35,824 nt of DNA from a virus. The DNA lies in IMG/VR virus record IMGVR_UViG_3300025168_000273, positions 1 through 35,824 of that record; one strand, 5' to 3'. Each line of letters opens with the position of its first letter. The stretch's first letter is position 1. A model generated the notes under the pieces. It worked only from the letters and a program-made list of their open reading frames with translations, made no database searches and was not told where the DNA came from. The position numbers and the translations under genes are program-made. This document shows positions 16,988 to 25,000 of this stretch, piece after piece.

Positions 16988-17275
16988 ATGGCAAATCGAG
17001 AACAGCACGTAGGAATTGATTTCAAGAATTCCACCATTGCAATAAACGGAACGACAACTGCCAGTAAATATCTAGGCACCGATGCAAACGGAAACCTGGA
17101 ATGGAAAGACGGTGGATCTGCTGGAACGATTAACTCAACTTCCTGCGACCTAAGTGTGACCGGAGAAATCTTGTTTTGCCAAATTTCGGTTACTGCCAGC
17201 AATGGAACAGTCACAGATACAGGATCAATTAATATGGTCAGCAACTTTCCTTGTCCATCAGATTGTGGCACTTAA
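16988..17275 (+). CDS. Small appendage-associated protein, Cys-containing
   Basis: A 95-residue protein. The first half (HVGIDFKNSTIAINGTTTASKYLGTDANGNLEWKDG) resembles the fibre N-terminal and repeat segments of its neighbours. The second half is beta-rich with four cysteines (STSCDLSV, FCQ, CPSDC). It starts seven bases after the long fibre stop and is probably a structural accessory or fibre-tip component. No family recognised. Confidence 0.6.
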   Translation: MANREQHVGIDFKNSTIAINGTTTASKYLGTDANGNLEWKDGGSAGTINSTSCDLSVTGEILFCQISVTASNGTVTDTGSINMVSNFPCPSDCGT

Positions 17276-17278
17276 AAA

Positions 17279-17620
17279 ATGATTACACTCGATCAGCTCA
17301 AACAAAAATTAACGGACAACGAGGATTATCAAACTCTCGTTAAACACTCAGTCATTCCAAACGATCTTCGGTGGGAACCGCATGTCGAGGCATCAAGTGA
17401 ATATGAGAAGATCGACGGTAAATCTGCGGTCACTGTCACTCTGAAATTTAGAAATTACGAGCAAGGCCCGATCTCATCGCAAGTCAGTCGAAAGATAAAT
17501 TACCCAGAACTCATGACTGAAGAAGAAGCTTACAAGCAGTTCCCTGATGACGGTTGGTCTGCCGATAAACAGAACAAATGGGAATACAATCAACTTAGCG
17601 AATTGATCAATAAATTATGA
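17279..17620 (+). CDS. Hypothetical protein, tail cluster
   Basis: A 113-residue protein of unknown function. The N-terminus is helical (LDQLKQKLTDNEDYQTLVKHSVIPNDLRWEP), the middle beta (KSAVTVTLKFRNYE), and the end is a Trp-containing helix (DDGWSADKQNKWEYNQLSELINKL). It has a faint layout similarity to the next gene product (WEP near the start, strands, then an Asp-rich helix), but no strong motif. It overlaps the next gene by ATGA. Confidence 0.55.
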   Translation: MITLDQLKQKLTDNEDYQTLVKHSVIPNDLRWEPHVEASSEYEKIDGKSAVTVTLKFRNYEQGPISSQVSRKINYPELMTEEEAYKQFPDDGWSADKQNKWEYNQLSELINKL

Positions 17621-17949
17621 ATCTAGATTACGAGTGGGTTCAAAGGGAACCAATGGCTGAGTGCGGTTGCGAGGATGTTTGCCAGTGGGTTTTGACGCTT
17701 CGTTGCTTTGGTTGGAAAGATAGCAAAGAAGGTGAACCTGAAGCAGTCGCGTTCGTGACAGAAACCGTTCCTTGCAGCGTTTGTAAACCCATCGATGATT
17801 TCACACCGGATGACGTTAAAGCCTTCTCAGAAGCAATGAGACGAATCCGTAAATGGGACAACAAATTGCAGGATGATGTAAGAAAGCAACTTTATCCAAA
17901 ACGAACATTGAGCAATTGGAATAACGAATCTCTCTGTTGTGATTCCTAA
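17617..17949 (+). CDS. Cys-rich hypothetical protein, paralogue of the 1266-1733 product
   Basis: 110 residues with eight cysteines, including CGCEDVC near residue 17, VPCSVC near 57 and CC at the end. The pattern EP-x3-C...CEDV...V.L....AV.FV.E.V....C.P.DD matches the N-terminal half of the protein encoded before TerL, so the two are probably distant paralogues. The spaced cysteines could bind a metal or form disulphides. It overlaps the glycosyltransferase gene by 11 bases. Confidence 0.55.
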   Translation: MNLDYEWVQREPMAECGCEDVCQWVLTLRCFGWKDSKEGEPEAVAFVTETVPCSVCKPIDDFTPDDVKAFSEAMRRIRKWDNKLQDDVRKQLYPKRTLSNWNNESLCCDS

Positions 17950-18604
17950 GATCATACACCAGACAAGCGGACCTCATGTTCCTCCAGGAGGACAGGAGTG
18001 TTTTGACTCAGTGAAGAGGCATCACAAAGGATGGGACATTCGGTATTACAACGATCAGGAAATGTATTCCGCATTGGGTTTTGATGGGAACAAGGTGGTT
18101 GGTGTAGAGGCAGCAGACCTGTTTCGATTGCATGTGCTTTATGAATATGGAGGGTGGTATCTCGATGCAGACATGTATGCGATCGGAACCCTGCCAACAG
18201 AAGCAGATCATTATATTTCTTATGAAGAACCAGGCTGGATGCCTCACAAAGTTATATGCAATTGGGCGATAGGAGTTATGCCGAAGAACCCGTTCATCAA
18301 AGCGTGTCTGGATGAAGGCTGGAAGAGGTTACCTGACACCGGAATCAATGTGCTTTACAGGACAGGTCCAGCAATGATGAGCCAATTGTATGAGCGAGGA
18401 GATTGGGACTTTGAACCGCATGATTGGAAGCTAATTGGCAGTAGAAAATTTGATAGAATGGAACGATCCCGTTATGTGCCGAAGGAAGCAAAGGCATTGC
18501 ATTTATTTATGGGATGCTGGTATCGAGAAAATTGGGCCGGAGGTTTTTTGCCAAAGGTCCGAATGGTAGAGCAATATGAAAAAGCCTTTAGAACTTGCAG
18601 TTAA
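17939..18604 (+). CDS. Glycosyltransferase, GT32-like with DXD motif
   Basis: 221 residues from a GTG start. The N-terminus IPKIIHQTSG is the classic opening of GT32 (Gly_transf_sug, OCH1-like) sugar transferases, and AADLFRLHVLYEYGGWYLDADMY at residues 58-80 is the conserved core, with the metal/nucleotide-sugar DXD as D76-A77-D78. It would transfer a hexose or similar sugar from a nucleotide donor in the cytoplasm. It sits inside the virion gene cluster between fibre and ejection-type genes, which suggests modification of a virion protein or of a host surface polymer. The GTG start and absence of a clear ribosome site are odd. Confidence 0.85.
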   Translation: MIPKIIHQTSGPHVPPGGQECFDSVKRHHKGWDIRYYNDQEMYSALGFDGNKVVGVEAADLFRLHVLYEYGGWYLDADMYAIGTLPTEADHYISYEEPGWMPHKVICNWAIGVMPKNPFIKACLDEGWKRLPDTGINVLYRTGPAMMSQLYERGDWDFEPHDWKLIGSRKFDRMERSRYVPKEAKALHLFMGCWYRENWAGGFLPKVRMVEQYEKAFRTCS

Positions 18605-18956
18605 AGAATACGAAGGTGGTGAGCGATCCTTTCAGGAGGATCTGACTAATTACCTGACTAGAGGATATGTGTATTCAGGGGAAGACGCTTTCATAATGGC
18701 CCGACCAATCGAAACAAAAAACAAAAACCGTTGGGACGATTTTAATTTTAAACACAAAAAGCCTGATTGCTGGTTTGTCTTTTTAGCAGCAGGAAAACAG
18801 AAATTGCATAGATTCACTGAATTAGCACCTTTTAAGCTACCTCTTATTGGTTGGCACAGACGCACAGACGATAAACTCAGAACCTACCAATGGAGTAGGT
18901 TCGCAAATTTTCACAAACGATATGGGATCAACAAAAATAAAACCACCTGCGCCTAG
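18576..18956 (+). CDS. Conserved phage hypothetical protein (GED...MARP family)
   Basis: A 126-residue protein with a conserved core I have seen in many phage genomes: YVYSGEDAFIMARPI, then CWFVFLAAGKQKLHRFTELAPFKLPLIGWHRR. The Trp/Phe-rich strands, GWHR motif and position before ejection proteins are typical; the function is not known. It could be a small enzyme-fold or a virion-assembly helper. It overlaps the glycosyltransferase by 29 bases and the next gene by 35. Confidence 0.65.
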   Translation: MKKPLELAVKEYEGGERSFQEDLTNYLTRGYVYSGEDAFIMARPIETKNKNRWDDFNFKHKKPDCWFVFLAAGKQKLHRFTELAPFKLPLIGWHRRTDDKLRTYQWSRFANFHKRYGINKNKTTCA

Positions 18957-19776
18957 AGATTCAGGCGAGGAATATTCCTCAATGCTTGAAACTCAAATCG
19001 AGTATGCACCGCAGTTGTTTGAACTAGAACAACAGTATGCGCCAATGTATGCCCAGCTAGAGGTAGACACGCTTGCAAAAACACTTCCACAACTCAGCTC
19101 ATTATACAGTCAAGTGATGCCTGAACTCGCAGCAGCAGAGGCTGCAAACAGGCGAGCAATGATCGAAGGTGATCTGCAAACAATCAAGGATTACGGAGAG
19201 GATGTGAGAATGGCAGTGGATCCGCAGAGGGAAGAAATGCTGAACCTATTAAGCGAAAGAGCAATTGAAGGTTTAAATCAAGGGTCTTCAGTTTCTGCGG
19301 AAATGGAACGTGATTTTCAGCAGTCATTCAGAAGAGGCAGAGCGGACGCAGGGTTTGGCTATGGTGTTGCTGACCTTGCTGGCGAGGCTGCATTTACTTC
19401 AATGCAAAAACAGGGAATGAGAAATCAACGAACTCAGGAGGCTGCAAATATAGTGAACCTCAGAGCAACAACAGGTGTTGATCCGTTTATGGCACTTCTG
19501 GGAAGACAATCATCCGCAGGTGGTATGGCTCAAGGTCTGGGAGGTCAAGCGCAGCAGATGGGCTTGCAGGGCATGCAGTCAGCAGACTTCGGAATGAACG
19601 CTTATTTTCAGGATCTGAACAATACAAACTTCAACGCTGCCTACAATACTGCTTCGGCAAATGCCAATGCATCTAATGCCTTTAAGGGGGCCTTGATCGG
19701 AGGCGTTGGTAAAGTTGCTGGTAGTGTGGCAGGTGGAATGTTTGGTGCAGGTGGAATGTTTGGTAAAACAGTTTAA
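18922..19776 (+). CDS. Internal virion (ejection) protein, Gly/Met/Gln-rich
   Basis: 284 residues from the ATG at 18922; a TTG at 18847 would add 25 residues but lies deep in the previous gene. The start (IKPPAPRDSGEEYSSMLETQIEYAPQLFELEQQYAPMYAQLE) is typical of small podovirus ejection proteins. A helical middle follows, then a Gly/Met/Gln/Ala-rich C-terminus (QGLGGQAQQMGLQGMQ; GALIGGVGKVAGSVAGGMFGAG) that could insert in a membrane. It would be packaged in the head and form part of the trans-envelope channel during DNA entry. Confidence 0.7.
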   Translation: MGSTKIKPPAPRDSGEEYSSMLETQIEYAPQLFELEQQYAPMYAQLEVDTLAKTLPQLSSLYSQVMPELAAAEAANRRAMIEGDLQTIKDYGEDVRMAVDPQREEMLNLLSERAIEGLNQGSSVSAEMERDFQQSFRRGRADAGFGYGVADLAGEAAFTSMQKQGMRNQRTQEAANIVNLRATTGVDPFMALLGRQSSAGGMAQGLGGQAQQMGLQGMQSADFGMNAYFQDLNNTNFNAAYNTASANANASNAFKGALIGGVGKVAGSVAGGMFGAGGMFGKTV

Positions 19777-19780
19777 TATT

Positions 19781-22030
19781 ATGGCACTTCAGTTATTTAC
19801 AGACCCTAGCGAGGGTGGACGAGCATATGCTAGAGGTATCGAAAAAGCTTTTGATAGTATTGGTGATGCTGCTGGTGGGATTTTGCAGTCATACAATGAT
19901 GCAAGGGTGCAAAAGGAAGCAGCATTAAACATGCTTGCTGCAAGCGATATTGACGGTTTTAAAAAGCAAAAGGAATACCTTGTTCAGCAAAATAGCAAGG
20001 ATAAGGAACAAGTTTTGCTAGGTCATTATGAACGTAAATACGAAACTCTTGCCTCGATGCAGGGAGCATTGAAGGGATATGCGATTGAGAATGAAAATAA
20101 AACGCGAATGCTCGATCACGCCTTTAAGACAACTCAGATTGAGAAAGCAAAGATTGATTTAGCAAACGCACCAGAAGACCGTAGGAGATTACTTGCTAGG
20201 GATAAGCAGCAAGGGAAACTTTTGAAAGGTCAGATACAGCAGCAAAAATTAAAGAACGATCAAATCACAAGTGCATCAGCTCAGATCAAGGAGGTTTTAA
20301 ACAATCAGGGCAACGGTTCAGATCTAGGGTTCACCGGCAATGTCCTTCAGGACGAACAAGGGCCAATGCGGAAATATCGAAAGGCAAAGACTCTGGTTGA
20401 ACAGTATCCTGATCTGCCACAATCCTCCGCACTCAGATCATATATTTCTGAAATTGAAAACTCTCCTGATTTTACCCGTCATAACGTCAAAAACAAATCA
20501 GGTGCGGTAACCTATAACAAGCTTTCAAGCGAAGCAGTGTATTACAATCACTATTTTGCTGGAGACATGTTTACGGGTAATGCTGAACCAATCGACAATG
20601 ACTCTTTAATGACAGAGTCATATAACAACGAGATCGGTAGCGAGACCAACAAGGTGAGGATGGGCAACTTTGCAAAGACTCAATCCGAATACCTAGCACA
20701 ATCGGTTGCGCCTGGTTTAATGCTCGACGCAATGGGTGTGCCTTCCTTGCGACAGATCAAATCGGAAAACCGATTACCTACTATCGATGAAGTCAAAGCG
20801 ATGGAGAACTTTGACGAAAGATACAGGGCAGGTGATTTATCACTGTTTGCAGGAGTTACTGATACAAGAGCAGTAATGCAGTTATCAGCTATGAATCTTG
20901 ATAACAATGGCAAGCCTGTCCAAATCAGCGAGAATGACGAAGACTTGATTGCATCACTGCTTAACTCTGCAAGGGGGATTAAAGATGTGTTGTCAATGCT
21001 GGGTAGCGAGGAGCAAGGAGATTACGTCATTAACGGCAAAAAGATCGATGTTAGCGAGACCAATAAACTTCGCACTCAGTGGGAAGGTCTTAAGGAGTTC
21101 ATAAGTCCTAGTGGCAGAAAACAAGAAGATCTTGCTGCATTCCGAAATCAACTTTCAATGATGGTAACAGATCTTGCGAGAGGTGTATTCGGTGAGGTTG
21201 GTGTTCTGACAGATGCAGATATAAGGCGTTACGAAAAGCTACTTGCAGATCCTAGGACACCTGCTGATACAAACATTATCCTTAGCAACATGCTGCTGGA
21301 TACTGTCAGAAACAAAGCGGATGATCACTTTGGGACTTTAGCAAAAAGCGGAAAAAACGTGTCTGGCTTTTTGCCTTCATACGCTGAACTGCAACCCAGA
21401 ATTCCTATGAGCATTTCCGAAGGTCTGAAACTTGCCAGAGAAGGCAGGATCATTCCTGGAAGAACCATTAGTCTTAAAAGGCCCGACACAGGTAAGGTTT
21501 ATAATTATCAGATAGCAAACCCAAAGAACCTTGAATCAACTTTAATGCAGATGCAGAGAGAGGTTAAGGAAAGCTTAACAACAGCAACACCAGAGCAAGC
21601 AGACGCTTCACCGTCTTCTAGTGATCAGGGTGATGTTTCTTACGATTCACAGACAGAATCTTCATATGCTGCCACTGCTCAAGATCAATCATCATCGCAA
21701 GCAAATGATGCGTTGCCTGACCTGCTAAATGCACCTAGAGCCTTATTTGAGTCAAGACCTGGTGGTGGTGATTTTTTCAGAAATAAACAGTATCAGTTCC
21801 CCAGCAAACGGGAACAAAGCAATCTTGAATTGGCCTTTGCTGCTGAAGGTAATAATTCAAAAGATTTTGCAGGTCTTTTATCGAGAGCAAAACAAGGTGA
21901 TAAAAACTCACTGAGACAACTGCAAGACTTGATGCGACGAAATAAGCAGATGAATGCGAGAGTGACATTAGGATCGCAGACTCCTGCAAACATATTCCTA
22001 CCTAAAGGTGGGGCTTTTTTAAATCGGTAA
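19781..22030 (+). CDS. Large internal virion (ejection) protein
   Basis: 749 residues from the ATG at 19781. The first 230 residues are helical and coiled-coil-like (YERKYETLASMQGALKGYAIENENKTRMLDHAFKTTQ; KQQGKLLKGQIQQQKLKNDQI). The middle is of mixed structure, and a Ser/Gln/Asp-rich linker (residues about 610-650) precedes a short C-terminal domain. Its size, helical start and place between two other ejection-type genes suggest the middle member of a T7 gp14/gp15/gp16-like set. No enzymatic motif is seen. The assignment is by architecture and gene order, not sequence identity. Confidence 0.65.
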   Translation: MALQLFTDPSEGGRAYARGIEKAFDSIGDAAGGILQSYNDARVQKEAALNMLAASDIDGFKKQKEYLVQQNSKDKEQVLLGHYERKYETLASMQGALKGYAIENENKTRMLDHAFKTTQIEKAKIDLANAPEDRRRLLARDKQQGKLLKGQIQQQKLKNDQITSASAQIKEVLNNQGNGSDLGFTGNVLQDEQGPMRKYRKAKTLVEQYPDLPQSSALRSYISEIENSPDFTRHNVKNKSGAVTYNKLSSEAVYYNHYFAGDMFTGNAEPIDNDSLMTESYNNEIGSETNKVRMGNFAKTQSEYLAQSVAPGLMLDAMGVPSLRQIKSENRLPTIDEVKAMENFDERYRAGDLSLFAGVTDTRAVMQLSAMNLDNNGKPVQISENDEDLIASLLNSARGIKDVLSMLGSEEQGDYVINGKKIDVSETNKLRTQWEGLKEFISPSGRKQEDLAAFRNQLSMMVTDLARGVFGEVGVLTDADIRRYEKLLADPRTPADTNIILSNMLLDTVRNKADDHFGTLAKSGKNVSGFLPSYAELQPRIPMSISEGLKLAREGRIIPGRTISLKRPDTGKVYNYQIANPKNLESTLMQMQREVKESLTTATPEQADASPSSSDQGDVSYDSQTESSYAATAQDQSSSQANDALPDLLNAPRALFESRPGGGDFFRNKQYQFPSKREQSNLELAFAAEGNNSKDFAGLLSRAKQGDKNSLRQLQDLMRRNKQMNARVTLGSQTPANIFLPKGGAFLNR

Positions 22031-22053
22031 ACTTACAATAATTTAATATTTCG

Positions 22054-25000
22054 ATGAGTGAAAAAGTAAGCATTTGGGATTCGCCCAGAGGTATGATCTT
22101 GCAAGGATCACACACACCTGGATCTGCCAGTGATGACGCAGTAGATACTAGTCTATCAATAATCGATAGAGATCTGTTTTACGATCCCAATGACGAGGAA
22201 CTCGATGATTACATTGCTCAACAAATCAAAGATGGGTTTGATATTGAGGAAATGTTTGAAGCACTCCCTGAAGCATTCTCTGGTATCTACAATCAGATTA
22301 AGGAAACAGTTGCTGCGGTGCCGAACACCGAATTAAAAAAGGTTCCTGGAACTGCCATCGAAGCATTGGCCAGAGGAGGAACAGACACCGCTGATCTGTT
22401 GATGCGAATTGGTTCAGGTATGGCAACGATGGGACTTAAAGTGTTGCCTGGAGATGCTGCGACTCAATACCACAATTTGCCTGAAACGATTAAGTCATTT
22501 TCAAGAGGTTGGTTTAGGCAGCAGAGGACAATTGAACAGCATCGTGCGAAGCAGATGATGGGTGATGCGAACTATTCATACCTTCCATCCGCACTAGTTG
22601 ACAACACGATTGCAGAAGGTCTCACACTGTTTGCTGATCCTGGAATGGTTGCTGGATTCGGTGCATCAACAGCAGCAAGAGCAATGGCACGAGCAGCAAT
22701 CAAGGGAGGCAAGTCTGGCATTGTCAGTCGAGGTTTGGTTAATGCAGCAGTCAAGACAGGTCAGATGCAAGATGCTTTGTTTGGTGCTGTTGGTTCAGTA
22801 GCTAAACTTCCTGTCACCGGATCTGTTAAAGCGTTGCAAGGGGCAACTGAATTTATCAGTGAAGGTTTTGAAGCAGTCAAAGCAAACCTGCCAAAAACAA
22901 CAAAGGGACTGCCGGTCGAAGTTGATATCCCTACCGAAGGCAAGATCGGTTTCCTTCGCAAAAAAATAAACCAGGCATCCAATCTTGCGGATGATGCGAT
23001 GGAACTATCCTCACAAATTAAGTTGCAGAGCAAACGCCAAAACCTGCCATCAGCACTTGATCGCATAGCAAGGGATTCATCTGTAAGACCTGGTGCTAGA
23101 GACCTGGCGAGCATGTTTGATGCGATGGCAAAGAACCCGTTGAGCAGAGGTCTCCTGATCCCTGCTTACAAGACGGGAAAGAGCATTTCCAAAGGTGCTG
23201 CAACTGGTGGTGCATTAGGATTGCTATCCTTTGATGAAGAGTTTGCTGCAAGCTCTATCGCAGGTGGTGCTATGTTTGGTCCCTTTGGTGAATTATCTTC
23301 TGAAATCATTTTCAGCAAAGAGAAAAACAGGCAACAGATTTCAAACTTCGTTGATGATTTCAAAGTAAAACTGGACCCTGATGACCTGATCAACTTTGAA
23401 GCATTCACTGAAGGAAGCAGAGAAGACCAAAAGTTTTTCGCTGGTCTATCCTACATGTTTAAAAACGGTCACTTTCGCAACGGTGAAGGCAACCTTGATG
23501 TTCGCTTTTTGGACGATCAGCAATACCAAAAATTCGGTGAACTCAGAGGTGAAAGATTCGGTGACACCAGTGGCGTGAATTACGTCAGCAGTGGTGGTCG
23601 AAACACAGTGTTAATCAACACCGATAAAAAGAAGTATAAGAGAGAAGCACTGGCGCATGAATTAGGTCATGCGATAATGAAGATGCCTGAAGTGCAAGAC
23701 TCCTTGCAGGTCCAGGACAAGTTATTGTTTGGCGATCGTGTGGTGAAAGCCGAAGGAGGAAAGGAAGTTCTCGCTTTTAATTACGAAGGTCTTTTAAACA
23801 AGGATTGGGTTGATTCGTTCTTCGAAAACTACGTAAACGGATTGGATGATATTACGCAAAAAGAATATCGATCGCTTTCCGCTGAGAAAAAATTTCTGGT
23901 AGCAAGAGACGAAATACACGCTGACTCAATGCGCTATTTCTTTAAGGAGTTTGATCCCGAATCTTTCATACGTGCAGGTAAGGTTAACAACCTGAAATTC
24001 AGAACAAAGGGAAGTTATGAGCGCAACCTCTATAATGGTCTAGGAGGTTCTTTAGCGAGAGGCATTGTTAACAACGTGCTGTTGGCTAGAAACAGTTTAG
24101 GACTCTATGCAGTGCGGAATATGGCTAAGTCAATGGGCTTAATCAAAGACGGCACACCTCTTAAACTTAATGATGGTAGGGTTTTCTCAAACATTTCGGA
24201 AATACTACAAAAGAAAAGAGAGAACATCAGGGCAACAGATGATCCCATTACCGATGTAATCGGAAACAAATGGAACCTTGCTAAAATCAACTCAAAGGAC
24301 AGTCGAGATATTCTGTCATCTTTCCTTCCAACCGTTGACATTATTCGTGATGAAAATGGTGATCCAGTTATACGCAATGGACGCTATAGATTCCTCAACA
24401 AAAGGCAGAGACAGAAGCATGACGCTGAACGTGCGAAGATTGTAAAAGAGGCTATCGACTCTTCTGCACAGTCAGGCGAAAGTCGTATGCACTTGTCGAG
24501 GTTTCAGGAACTTTCAAATGAATCCTACAGTGGCGATTACTTCACACAAGAAGCGATCGACGCAATGATTGCTACCAGCAAAAGAGTTATCACTCCTCAC
24601 TTACTAGACACGATCATGCGTTTAAATGACCGTATGAAGGGGCGCACAACTGATTCGGGATTCATAGCTGAGTTTGTGTATAATCAGGTCACTGAAACTG
24701 GAAAAATCACACCGGACATTACAACGTCTTACAGGCAGATGGTTCCGATGGTTTTTGAAATGTCAAAAACGGGAAAAAACTTTCGAGTCACAGGCATCGA
24801 CATGAACGATTTAATGTCACGCCTGGATCGTTTTGAAAAAGCAGATTTCAAATCGGAACGAGGAAAAGTATTTGATATATGGAGGCAGGATTACAGAAAG
24901 TATGGAGGAAAGGATGCGGACGTAGATCTATCTCACAATCCAATACGTGAACTGTTCCTGCAAGACCTCTGGCTATACCTCTCAGGACTGTCTGAGGGCA

